Source of the DNA: Rhodoplanes sp. Z2-YC6860
GTDB taxonomy: Bacteria > Pseudomonadota > Alphaproteobacteria > Rhizobiales > Xanthobacteraceae
DNA: 64,000 nt
Direction: 5' to 3'
Assembly (NCBI RefSeq): GCF_001579845.1
Contig: NZ_CP007440.1
Location: 5,850,029 to 5,914,028, forward strand
The notes under the pieces are model-generated. The model was not told the DNA's origin. It ran no database searches and was given only the letters and a program-made list of their open reading frames with translations. This document shows, piece by piece, positions 25,716-33,555 of the stretch. The position numbers and the translations under genes were made by a program. Numbering within the stretch: the stretch's first letter is position 1; every line of letters begins with the position of its first letter.

Positions 25716-25849
25716 CTCCGTCATGGCCGGGCATAGCCGTCCGAAGGACGGCGTCGCTTCGCTCGCCTATGTCCCGGCCATCTCGCTTAGGGACGCACCA
25801 TGCTCACCGAAGCGAGATGCCCGCGACAAGCGCGGGCATAACAACGGAG
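25716..25849. repeat. Intergenic palindromic repeat, GTCATGGCCGGG family, copy 1
   Basis: A 134-bp element with GTCATGGCCGGG near the start and a partner CCCGGCCAT at its middle, inner hairpins CCGTCCGAAGGACGG and GCCCGCGACAAGCGCGGGC, and the joining segment CGCTTAGGGA. It lies between convergent genes. The copy at 54454 shares most of this order, but not the CCGTCCGAAGGACGG hairpin. Confidence 0.75.
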
Positions 25850-25868
25850 TTTGATGCGGCAATTGCGC

Positions 25869-27083
25869 TCAAGTCAGCCGCTGCAGGATTGTCGCGGCAT
25901 AGACCTTCGAGGCATCGCGGGTGCGGTCGACCGAGGCCATGTCCAGGTCGGTGTGAGCGTATTTGTCCTCGCCCGGGCCGTAGGTGCACGGCTCGATGCC
26001 GATGTGCTGGAGATAGCCCTGATCGAAGGCATTGGTCTGGTGGAAAGTCTCCGGTGAGATACCGAGCACGGTCTGTGACGCTTCCATCACCGCAGCGACA
26101 ACCTTGGACGCCGCGGTGACCAGATGCGGATACATGAAAGGCCCTTTGGTCACTTCGACGCGCCACGGCTTGCCGCTCGCCGGGTCTTTCATGCCGTCGA
26201 CGGTTGCGGCAATCGCCGCGATATCGGCGACGGCCTTGTCCGGGTCCTCACCTGGCATCAGCCGGCGGTCGACGCCGATCTCGCAACGGTCCTGGATGGT
26301 GTGCGTGGAATCCGGAAAGCTCCGGATCTTATTCACCGCGAATGTCGCCTTGCCGAGCGCCGGATGCGGCGCGCCGAGATCAAGGCCCTCGGTGAGACGG
26401 CGGATCACTTCAAGCGCGCCCGTGACGGCGTTGCAGGCGCTGCTGGGACGGCTGCTATGGCCTGGGCTGCCATGCACCGTCACGGTGACATCGACGCGGC
26501 CGCGATTGCCGAGGCTGATGCGGTTGCCGGTGCCGTTGAGGATCGCCATTTCGGCGCGCACACCGGTGGTCTCGATGATGCTCTTGATCGCGTCGTGACG
26601 GCCGGTCTCGCCCGAGACACAGCACAGGAACACGATCTGGCCGGTGATCGGGATTTTCGCTGCCAGGATCGATTGCAACGCAAGCAGGATCGCCGCGAGC
26701 GGCGCCTTCTGTTCGCTGAGCCCTTTCCCCAGCACCACTTCGCCAGGGAGGCCATAGGGCGCGCCGTCGCGCACCTCGCCGCCATACGGATTGGGCATGG
26801 TCGCGGGCGGCTGGGTCATCGCGTTGGTGACCAGCATCAGCGAGCGGCCGCTCGCGCCGCTCCCGACCGTGGCCGCGAGATTGCCCATGGCGTCGCGGCG
26901 AATATCGCCGATGCCCATCTCGCGCAGCCGCGGCTCGACCGCGACGTCGATGAACTCCCGAAGCTGCGGTTCGGCCTCAAACAGCGCCGTGAGCGGGCTC
27001 GGCACCTTGGCGAGCGCCACCATCAAGGCCTTGACCTTGTCCGCCGTGATCAGCGGCATCACCGCGTTGAGATCGCCCGCCAT
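25869..27083 (-). CDS. M20-family peptidase-like protein lacking the HxD metal motif
   Basis: A 404-residue protein with the M20 metallopeptidase layout: catalytic half, lid domain (about 186-300) and C-terminal half ending in GPGEDKYAHTD. The lid segment GRVDVTVTVHGSPGHSS is typical. The first metal motif, normally HxD, reads Asn87-Ala-Met89 (LVTNAMTQP), and the GRGxxDDKG motif reads GKGLSEQKAP. The His near the C-terminus remains. Unless other residues bind metal, it is not a normal peptidase or deacylase. It follows an acyl-CoA ligase by 7 bp. Start ATG 27083 was chosen; 27110 overlaps the ligase. Confidence 0.72.
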   Translation of the reverse strand: MAGDLNAVMPLITADKVKALMVALAKVPSPLTALFEAEPQLREFIDVAVEPRLREMGIGDIRRDAMGNLAATVGSGASGRSLMLVTNAMTQPPATMPNPYGGEVRDGAPYGLPGEVVLGKGLSEQKAPLAAILLALQSILAAKIPITGQIVFLCCVSGETGRHDAIKSIIETTGVRAEMAILNGTGNRISLGNRGRVDVTVTVHGSPGHSSRPSSACNAVTGALEVIRRLTEGLDLGAPHPALGKATFAVNKIRSFPDSTHTIQDRCEIGVDRRLMPGEDPDKAVADIAAIAATVDGMKDPASGKPWRVEVTKGPFMYPHLVTAASKVVAAVMEASQTVLGISPETFHQTNAFDQGYLQHIGIEPCTYGPGEDKYAHTDLDMASVDRTRDASKVYAATILQRLT

Positions 27084-27090
27084 GATCCGG

Positions 27091-28656
27091 TCACGCCTTG
27101 GCGCCGCCATAGGCGGCGGTGAGCTTGGCCTGGATGATACCGCGGTCGACCTTGCCGGCGCCGTTGAGCGGCAAGGCCGGCACGATGTCGATGAAACGCG
27201 GGTGCGAATAGGCCGGGCCTTTTTCCAGGCAATAGGTCTTGAGCGTCTCGGCCGTCATGCCGGAGCCCTCGCGCACGATCACCATGGCGGCGGGGGCGAG
27301 CCCCTTCACCTGATGCGGCACCGGCGTGACCACGGCGTTGACCACGTCGGGATGGCCGAACAGCAGGTTCTCCACCTCCTTCGGATAGACGTTCTCGCCG
27401 CCGCAGCTGAACATGTCGTCGACGCGGCTGCGGAAATAATAGAAGCCGTCCTTGTCCTTCACGAAGATATCGCCGGTGTGCAGCCAACCGTCCCTGAGTT
27501 TGGCCTTGGTGATTTCGGGCTCGTTGAAATAGCCGAGGCAGACGTAGGGGCAGCGGATGAGCAGTTCGCCCTCCTCCTGCGTCTCCTTGCCGTTGGCGTC
27601 GAGCATCTTCAGCTCGATCTCGGGCGCCTGGGCGCCGGGGCTGCCGCGCGGCACCGGCCGGCCGTCGATCGGCGGACGCAGCGGACTGCCGCCCTCGGTC
27701 AGGCCGTAGCTCTCCTCGACCTTGATGTGCGGCAGCGCACGATTGACGAGTTCGAGAAGCTCCGGCGTCACCACCGCCGAGCCGATGGTCATGCTGCGCA
27801 GGTTGCTGAGGTCGAGCGTCTTCAGCAACTCGCGATACTGCAGGAACATCGTGAACACCGCGGCGACGCCGCGCGAATACGTGACCTTGTATTTGGCCAT
27901 CGCTTCGAGATAGGCGCGCGGCTCGTAGCCCGGCATCAGCACGAAAGAGCCGCCGGCGAACAGCATCGGCTTCACGGTGCCGCGCAGCGCATTCTTGTGG
28001 AACAACGGCAGCGCGACGAGGCCGCGCGAGGTCTCGACCGACGGCCAGTAACGCTGGTTGTAGTCGACGTACCAGAGCATGCCGCGATGGGTCATGATCG
28101 CGCCTTTCGGGCGGCCCGTGGAGCCCGAGGTGTAGGGCTGGAATGCTTGCGTGTCGTCGCCGATCGGCGGCGGCTCGACCGCGGGCGCAGGCTTCGCCAT
28201 CTCGGTCTCGTAGGCGAGGAAACCGTCATGCTGCTCATCGAGCACCATGCGGTGACGCACCGGCACCTTCGAAGCGATCGAGACCGCGTCCTTGTTGCAG
28301 GACGGATCGAATATCCCGAACGTGCAGGATGCGTCGGCGATCAAGCTCTCCAGCGTACCGGCCCCGAGCCGCGTGTTGAGCAGCATCGGGATCGCGCCCA
28401 TGCGCATCGCGCCGAAGAAGAATTCGACGAACTCGACACGGTTGCCGATCAGCATGGCGACGCGCTCGCCCGCCTTCACGCCAAGCCGCGCCAGCATGCT
28501 GGCAACGCGGTTCATCCGCTCATCGAGCCGGCGATAGGTGGAGGTGCGTTCCTTGCCGCCGAACAGGTCAATGATCGCGACCTTGTCGGGAAGCCGCTCG
28601 ACGGTCTTGTCGAAGAAGAAACCGAGATTGCGGCGGCGGTTGTTTTCTTCAGTCAT
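27091..28656 (-). CDS. AMP-forming acyl-CoA synthetase / carboxylate-CoA ligase 2
   Basis: A 521-residue ANL-superfamily ligase: P-loop-like motif YTSGSTGRPKG at 175-185, SYGLTEGGS, the hinge segment MFSCGGENVYPKEVENLL and a C-terminal Lys in GAGKVDRG. It activates an unknown carboxylic acid as its CoA thioester. It shares general layout with the ligase at 13168 but is not a close copy. Together with the altered M20 protein it forms a two-gene minus-strand operon, convergent with the UbiD operon. Confidence 0.87.
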   Translation of the reverse strand: MTEENNRRRNLGFFFDKTVERLPDKVAIIDLFGGKERTSTYRRLDERMNRVASMLARLGVKAGERVAMLIGNRVEFVEFFFGAMRMGAIPMLLNTRLGAGTLESLIADASCTFGIFDPSCNKDAVSIASKVPVRHRMVLDEQHDGFLAYETEMAKPAPAVEPPPIGDDTQAFQPYTSGSTGRPKGAIMTHRGMLWYVDYNQRYWPSVETSRGLVALPLFHKNALRGTVKPMLFAGGSFVLMPGYEPRAYLEAMAKYKVTYSRGVAAVFTMFLQYRELLKTLDLSNLRSMTIGSAVVTPELLELVNRALPHIKVEESYGLTEGGSPLRPPIDGRPVPRGSPGAQAPEIELKMLDANGKETQEEGELLIRCPYVCLGYFNEPEITKAKLRDGWLHTGDIFVKDKDGFYYFRSRVDDMFSCGGENVYPKEVENLLFGHPDVVNAVVTPVPHQVKGLAPAAMVIVREGSGMTAETLKTYCLEKGPAYSHPRFIDIVPALPLNGAGKVDRGIIQAKLTAAYGGAKA

Positions 28657-28692
28657 TGGTTTCTGTCCGGACGCTTCATCGAAGCCAAAGAA

Positions 28693-28773
28693 CTGGGTCC
28701 CCGCCCCCGCGGGGACGAACGTGGAGAGAGGACGCGTCTCCCTCCGTTCGTCCCCGCGGAAGCGGGGACCCAG
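28693..28773. repeat. Intergenic inverted repeat, CTGGGTCCCCG type
   Basis: An 81-bp element between the flavin monooxygenase and acyl-CoA ligase genes. Its outer arms are CTGGGTCCCCG (28693) and CGGGGACCCAG (ending 28773); inner arms CCCGCGGGGACGAACG and CGTTCGTCCCCGCGG also pair. It could end the monooxygenase message or stabilise RNA. Confidence 0.75.
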
Positions 28774-28807
28774 GGCACATGGAATTTATATTCGAGGGCC
28801 TGCGATA

Positions 28808-29962
28808 TTACCCTTTCCGTTTTTCCCGGACACCCATGCGCTCCAGGCGCGGCAGCACCTCGTCGCAGAAATACGGCAGCTCCTTGAGATAATTGACGAA
28901 GGAGAAGCCGATGCCGCGGAGGCCAGCGGCGCTCAGGTCGGCAAGCTGCTTGGCGATCTGGTCCGGATCGCCGACCATCAGCAATCCGCCGAGACCATGC
29001 GCATAGTGGTGGCGCTGCTTCTGGAACTCCTCCTCACCCACCGTCGCGGGCGAGATGTTCTTCTTGCCGAGGATGCCATCGACGGCCGACCAGTCGGCCT
29101 TCTCGATGGTGGCGTAGTGGTAGTACTCCTCGGCCTCCTTCTGGGTCGGCCGGCAGGTCACGACGCCGACCGCATAGACGTCGAGCTCTTTGCCCTGCGC
29201 CTTGGCCTCGTCCTTCGCGTCCTTCACGCGCTGCCGCGTAGTCTCCATCGACGTGCGGTCGGCCTGGGTGAAGAAAGCGTCGCAGTTTCGGATCGCGAAA
29301 GCGCGGCCGGTGGCGGACGCGCCGGCATTCATGATCAGCGGCCGCGTTCCGCCGTAGGGCTTCGGCTTGGCGCGGACCTTCTTCAGCTTGATGAACTTGC
29401 CATCGTATTCAAAGTCCTCGTTCGGGCCCCAGGCGAGCTTCACGGCTTCGAGCCATTCCTGGGCATAGTCGTAGCGCTGCTCGTGCTCGCGCTGCGAGAC
29501 GCCGAACATCTGGAACTCGTCCTCGTTCCACCCGACCACGATGTTGAGGCCGAAGCGGCCGCCGCTCACCTGGTCGGCGGTGACGAACTGCTTGGCCGCG
29601 ATCAGGGGATGAAACAGCGGCGCATGCACGGTGCCGAACGCGATCAGCCGCTTGGTCTTGGCGAGGAGCCCGGTCGCCCAGGTGATGGTCTCGAGCGTCG
29701 TGCCCATGTAATCGGTGTCGCCGCCATAGCCTTTCCAGCGGCCGACCGGCAGCATGAACTCGATGCCGCGCTCGTCGCACATCTGCGCCAGCGCGAGATT
29801 GTCGTCCCAACTACCGGTCCAGCGCTCCGGAACCGTGGTGACGCAGCGGCCGGAGGAGCAGTTCGCGCCGAACAGGCCCATTTTCAGCGCGTTGCCGTTG
29901 TACATCGCCATGCGGTCGCGCATGGTCAGCGCAGGCTCGGTGGGCGCCGTTCTCACGTTCAT
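28808..29962 (-). CDS. LLM-class FMN-dependent monooxygenase
   Basis: A 384-residue luciferase-like (bacterial luciferase/SsuD/RutA) TIM-barrel enzyme. Family segments are LGLFGANCSSG-like at the N-terminus, GGRFGLNIVVGWNEDEF and LLMVGDPDQIAKQLADL near the C-terminus. Such enzymes use reduced FMN from a partner reductase to oxidise sulfones, sulfonates or pyrimidines; the FGANCSSG start resembles dimethylsulfone monooxygenase and RutA types. ATG 29962 follows GGGAGGAG. The FMN riboswitch/ribH2 unit diverges from it about 100 bp upstream, which fits a linked demand for flavin. No reductase is adjacent. Confidence 0.82.
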   Translation of the reverse strand: MNVRTAPTEPALTMRDRMAMYNGNALKMGLFGANCSSGRCVTTVPERWTGSWDDNLALAQMCDERGIEFMLPVGRWKGYGGDTDYMGTTLETITWATGLLAKTKRLIAFGTVHAPLFHPLIAAKQFVTADQVSGGRFGLNIVVGWNEDEFQMFGVSQREHEQRYDYAQEWLEAVKLAWGPNEDFEYDGKFIKLKKVRAKPKPYGGTRPLIMNAGASATGRAFAIRNCDAFFTQADRTSMETTRQRVKDAKDEAKAQGKELDVYAVGVVTCRPTQKEAEEYYHYATIEKADWSAVDGILGKKNISPATVGEEEFQKQRHHYAHGLGGLLMVGDPDQIAKQLADLSAAGLRGIGFSFVNYLKELPYFCDEVLPRLERMGVREKRKG

Positions 29963-30067
29963 CAGGGAAACTCCTCCCGGTGCTTTGCGCGGACTATAGG
30001 CGCGCGCTGCGCCCTGCCTCAAGCGGTCCGCCATTGACGGGTTCGCTCCCGGCATGCAGTGTGCGGG

Positions 30068-30206
30068 CGTTCTCAGGGCAGGGTGAAAGTCCCTACCGGC
30101 GGTATGCAGCCTCGAGCTGCGAGCCCGCGAGCGCCTTCCGGTGGAAGGGTCAGCAGATCAGGTGAGAGGCCTGAGCCGACGGTCAGAGTCCGGATGAAAG
30201 AGAACG
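30068..30206 (+). promoter_or_regulatory. FMN riboswitch (RFN element)
   Basis: A complete FMN aptamer. The closing helix P1 is CGTTCTC (30068-30074) with GAGAACG (30200-30206). The highly conserved core motifs follow in order: CAGGGCAGGGTGAAAGTCCC, the ACCGGCGGTA loop, AGCCCGCGAGC, GGTCAGCAGATCAGGTGA, GCCGACGGTCAGAGTCCGGA and GATGAAAGAGAACG. It lies directly before ribH2. Downstream there is no terminator hairpin with a T-run, so control is probably at translation initiation, with FMN reducing synthesis of lumazine synthase. Confidence 0.96.
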
Positions 30207-30284
30207 CGCGAACTCGCCCGGCCATGGGTCCGCTCGCACGTGATCGCCTTGGGTGACGTGTCTGTACCCGGAAAGGAGATCACT

Positions 30285-30719
30285 GTGGCACCCACCCGTT
30301 ACGCCTTCGTCAAAGCCAACTGGCACTCTGAAATCGTCGACAAAGCCTTGGACGGCTTCCTGCAATTGATTCCGGCGCAGCAAGTCGATGTGTTCGACGT
30401 GCCCGGCGCCTTCGAGCTTCCGCTGGTCGCCCGCGATCTCGCGAATTCAGGCAAGTATGCTGCGGTTGCTGCCGCAGCGCTGGTCGTGGACGGCGGCATC
30501 TACCGGCACGATTTCGTCGCGCAGGCTGTCGTCAACGGCCTGATGCGCGTCGCGCTGGATACCGGCGTGCCTGTGCTCTCGGTGTCGCTGACGCCGCATC
30601 ACTTCCAGCCGACCGAGCACCATACCGGCGTCTTCGCCAAGCACTTCGTCGAGAAGGGTCGCGAGGCCGCGCAAGCCGCTTTGATGATCGGCAAGACGCG
30701 CGCCGCCCTAGCTGCGTGA
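30285..30719 (+). CDS. ribH2: 6,7-dimethyl-8-ribityllumazine synthase, type II
   Basis: A 144-residue lumazine synthase, the penultimate enzyme of riboflavin synthesis, joining 3,4-dihydroxybutanone phosphate to the pyrimidine precursor. Conserved pieces are VKANWHSEIVDKAL (substrate loop with Trp), FDVPGAFELP and VDGGIYRHDFVAQAVVNGLM, with TPHHFQ instead of the type I sequence; the NWH and HHF pieces match decameric RibH2 of Brucella and rhizobia. GTG 30285 has AAAGGAG 6 bp upstream. It is controlled by the riboswitch in front of it. Confidence 0.93.
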   Translation: MAPTRYAFVKANWHSEIVDKALDGFLQLIPAQQVDVFDVPGAFELPLVARDLANSGKYAAVAAAALVVDGGIYRHDFVAQAVVNGLMRVALDTGVPVLSVSLTPHHFQPTEHHTGVFAKHFVEKGREAAQAALMIGKTRAALAA

Positions 30720-30734
30720 GAACCGAGCGCGACA

Positions 30735-30765
30735 CGCGCGAACGGGCCCCGCGCCCGTTCGCGCG
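30735..30765. terminator. Strong hairpin between convergent ribH2 and racemase genes
   Basis: A perfect 13-bp inverted repeat (arms 30735-30747 and 30753-30765, 5-nt loop) fills the 51-bp gap between converging genes. No T-run follows on either strand, so it may work with Rho or as an RNA-stabilising end for both messages. Confidence 0.5.
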
Positions 30766-30770
30766 GCGCC

Positions 30771-31544
30771 TCAACTGCCGTTGACGAGACGCCCGAGCCC
30801 TGCCCCAAGCGACGCGTTCCCGAGTTTCGGCCGCAAGCGCTGAGTGCAGGCCCAGAGCACGGCCTGGTTGCTGTTGATCACCGGCTTGCCGAGCCGGCGC
30901 TCGATCGGCTCGATCGCTTCGATCTGGGTGGTGTTGGTGCAACTCAGGAAATAGCCGTCGACCTCCTCCCTCGCGTGCTCGACCGCCAGTTCGACCCAGC
31001 GCTCGGGCGGCTGCGCGAGGTAGTCGTCACTCCCAGGCAAAGCCAGCGCAACGTCGTGCACCACCGACAACCCGATCTGGCGCAGGTAGTCGATCTCGTG
31101 ATCGTTGGTTTCCTGGTCGTAGGGCGTCAGCAAGATCAGCCGCTTCAGCTTCAACGCCGCCAGCGCTTCCTGAATGGCCGACGCGGTCGACAGCGCCTTT
31201 ATGCCGGTCGCCGACTCGATCAGCGCCCGCGTCCGGGCATCGCCGTCCGGCCCCTCCTCCATGGCGTGGCCGGTGCAATGAAACACGACGATGTCGACCT
31301 TGGCGTCGGCCAGCGCGCCAGCGGCGCGCTTGATGTCGTCGCCCAAGGCCGACAATGGCCTGTTCCATTGGCCCGTCATCTGCAAACGGGTCACGTGAAT
31401 GCCGAGTTCGGGCGGCGCAAAGTGTCGGAGTTGGGGCTCCGTCAGGCGGTTGCTGGACGGAATGATCAGGCCGATCCTCGCGAGCGGCGTCGCGAGAAAT
31501 CCGCGCCGTGCCAGGGATGCGGATTGAACGGCAGCAGTCGGCAT
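30771..31544 (-). CDS. Asp/Glu racemase / maleate isomerase-like protein 2
   Basis: A 257-residue paralogue of the protein at 23807. Both catalytic cysteines are kept: Cys90 in VFHCTGH and Cys202 in LSCTNTTQ, with the PSSNRLTEP loop at 29-37. Start ATG 31544 has AAGGAG 6 bp upstream; the longer frame begins with TTG and overlaps the SDR gene. It lies 11 bp after the SDR gene and is probably translated from the same message. Likely an isomerase or decarboxylase of a dicarboxylate. Confidence 0.78.
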   Translation of the reverse strand: MPTAAVQSASLARRGFLATPLARIGLIIPSSNRLTEPQLRHFAPPELGIHVTRLQMTGQWNRPLSALGDDIKRAAGALADAKVDIVVFHCTGHAMEEGPDGDARTRALIESATGIKALSTASAIQEALAALKLKRLILLTPYDQETNDHEIDYLRQIGLSVVHDVALALPGSDDYLAQPPERWVELAVEHAREEVDGYFLSCTNTTQIEAIEPIERRLGKPVINSNQAVLWACTQRLRPKLGNASLGAGLGRLVNGS

Positions 31545-31555
31545 CGCGCACTCCT

Positions 31556-32371
31556 TCAATCGCCGGTGCGGAACACCGGCGGCGTCAACGCACCAGCCGC
31601 CGCTTCATCGGGCGGAAGCTTGCTGTCCCACAGCCTGCCGATATAGCGCCCGCCGGTCTTGCCGTCCGACCGCCGCGAAGCGAGCCAGACGATCGCCGGA
31701 TCCATGATATCGACCGGCAGAAGCTTGAGCTTGGGATCGGGCGGCCGGTTCGGGTCGGTGTCGCAGGCGCCGCCCGGCAGCAGCGTGTTGACGGTGACGC
31801 CCGTGCCGGCGAGGTCGGCCGCCCAGATCATCGTCGCCGATTCCAGGGCCGCCTTGGTCACGCCGTAGGGCGAGTTGCGGCTCTGATAGAGTCCGCCGAG
31901 GCTCGTGTTGATGTTGACGATCCGTCCCCAGCCGTTGCCGATGAGATGCGGCGTCACGACATGCGACATCAGGAACGTGCCGTTCACGTTCACCTGCACG
32001 GACTCCTGCCAGATGTCGGGGTTCGACTGCCAGAACGGCAGAAAGTTGCCGGCAGGCGGCAGGCCCGGCCCACGCACCGGACGGCGCGCATTGTTCACCA
32101 GAACATCGAGTCGCCCGAATGCGCGGATACTTTCGGAAAGCACGCGTTCGCAATCAGCCCGCACGGTGATGTCGGCACGAACCGCGAGCGCACGGCCCGG
32201 GCCGGCTTTGGCGCCGATCTCCGACGCGACTTCGTTCAAAAGATTCATCTCCGGCGCCGCCAGCACCATGCGTGCGCCAGCCTCCGCGAGCGCCACGGAC
32301 ATGGAGCGTCCAAGCCCGACGCTTGCTCCCGTCATGGCGACGACGGTCCCTTGCAGATCGATGGTGCTCAT
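31556..32371 (-). CDS. Short-chain dehydrogenase/reductase
   Basis: A 271-residue classical SDR. The nucleotide site TGASVGLG is at 14-21, the structural NNA motif at 93-95, and the catalytic Ser157, Tyr169 and Lys173 are all present. It reduces or oxidises a carbonyl/alcohol with NAD(P). The substrate is unknown, but the adjacent racemase/isomerase-like gene and divergent binding-protein gene suggest a hydroxy- or oxo-acid. It has no signal peptide. Confidence 0.85.
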   Translation of the reverse strand: MSTIDLQGTVVAMTGASVGLGRSMSVALAEAGARMVLAAPEMNLLNEVASEIGAKAGPGRALAVRADITVRADCERVLSESIRAFGRLDVLVNNARRPVRGPGLPPAGNFLPFWQSNPDIWQESVQVNVNGTFLMSHVVTPHLIGNGWGRIVNINTSLGGLYQSRNSPYGVTKAALESATMIWAADLAGTGVTVNTLLPGGACDTDPNRPPDPKLKLLPVDIMDPAIVWLASRRSDGKTGGRYIGRLWDSKLPPDEAAAGALTPPVFRTGD

Positions 32372-32543
32372 TGTGCTGTTTGCGGATATCCAGGCTGCAG
32401 CTCGGACCGGACCCTAACGCGTGCGCAAACGCGGGGCTAGCCGCGCCCGGCATGCGGCATTGAGCGCACCGGGGTTCCTGCCATTGGCAGAGGTGCTAGC
32501 ATCCTTCGATCAACAATAAAGAATGCCGCGCCGGAGGAAGAAA

Positions 32544-33539
32544 ATGCTCGCAAGCCTGTTCTCGACCATGCGCGCCTTGCTGCCGGCGACGCTTATGTCT
32601 GTCGTTGCGCTGTCCTGCAACGCCGCACCAGCAAGTGCGGAAACATTTCCATCACGGTCGGTGCGCGTGGTGGTCGCGGCGCCGCCCGGCGGGCTCACCG
32701 ACGTCGTCGCGCGTTCGGTCTCGCAATTCCTTCAGGAAAAGCTCGGACAGCCGTTCATCGTCGAGAACATTGCTGGCGCGAGCAGCACCATCGGCGCGAC
32801 GCAGGTGGCCCGCAGCGCGCCGGACGGCTACACGCTGCTGGTCAATCCATCTCTGTTCGTCATCACGCCGATGCTGATGAATGTGCCGTACGACGTCGTG
32901 AAAGACTTCACGCCGATTTCCAATTTCGGCACCGTGCCGATCGCGATCGGCGTCAATCCTGCGCTCCCGGCGAAAAACCTGAAGGAGTTCATCGCACTCG
33001 CCAAAGCCAACCCCGACAAGATGACCTGGGGCGCCGAAGGCGTGGGATCGGTCGGCCATCTCACGATGGAGCGCCTGCAACGCGAAGCGGGATTCAAGAT
33101 TCTCATCGTGCACTACAAGGGTACGTCGCCCGCGCTGATCGACCTGATAGCCGGACGTGTCAGCGCCATGATCACGCCGGTCCCGAACATGATCGAGCAG
33201 TTCCGCAGCGGTGCTGTGCGGCCGCTCGCAGTCGCAACCAAGGCGCGGGTGAGCGCGCTGCCGGATGTCCCCACGATCGAGGAGCAGGGCTTTCCCAACT
33301 TCGAGATCGGTTCGTGGTACGGGTTATGGGGACCGGCAAACATGCCGAAGGACGTCGTGAGCGTCCTGAACCAGGCGATTGCCGAGGCGATGAAGACCCC
33401 GCGCGTCACCGAGCGGCTCGCCGCGCAGGGCCTCATTCCCGTGGGATCGAGCTCGGCGGACTTCGCGGCATTCGCGAACGCGGAGATCGCGAAGTTCGGC
33501 AAGATGATCAAGGACGCCGATATCAAGATCGGGAATTGA
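32544..33539 (+). CDS. TTT-family (Bug/TctC) periplasmic substrate-binding protein 4
   Basis: A 331-residue binding protein with a long signal peptide (to about residue 32, cleavage near ASA-ETF). The ligand motif is slightly changed: VVVAAPPGGLTDVVAR, with Ala-Ala-Pro-Pro in place of the usual Pro-Phe-x-x. SAPDGYTLLV follows. GGAGGA lies before ATG 32544. It is divergent from the SDR/isomerase pair and converges, 16 bp apart, with the next binding-protein gene. Confidence 0.9.
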   Translation: MLASLFSTMRALLPATLMSVVALSCNAAPASAETFPSRSVRVVVAAPPGGLTDVVARSVSQFLQEKLGQPFIVENIAGASSTIGATQVARSAPDGYTLLVNPSLFVITPMLMNVPYDVVKDFTPISNFGTVPIAIGVNPALPAKNLKEFIALAKANPDKMTWGAEGVGSVGHLTMERLQREAGFKILIVHYKGTSPALIDLIAGRVSAMITPVPNMIEQFRSGAVRPLAVATKARVSALPDVPTIEEQGFPNFEIGSWYGLWGPANMPKDVVSVLNQAIAEAMKTPRVTERLAAQGLIPVGSSSADFAAFANAEIAKFGKMIKDADIKIGN

Positions 33540-33555
33540 GCGGCCTTGCTCGCGA

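Noticed and set aside
26791-28887. A 698-codon plus-strand open frame opposite the M20-like and CoA ligase genes.
   Set aside because: Its low-complexity Arg/His/Asp composition and complete antisense overlap with two family-matching genes mark it as a shadow.
30735-30765. A classical intrinsic terminator between ribH2 and the racemase gene.
   Set aside because: The hairpin is strong but lacks a T-run on both strands, so it is listed only as a hairpin with possible terminator role.
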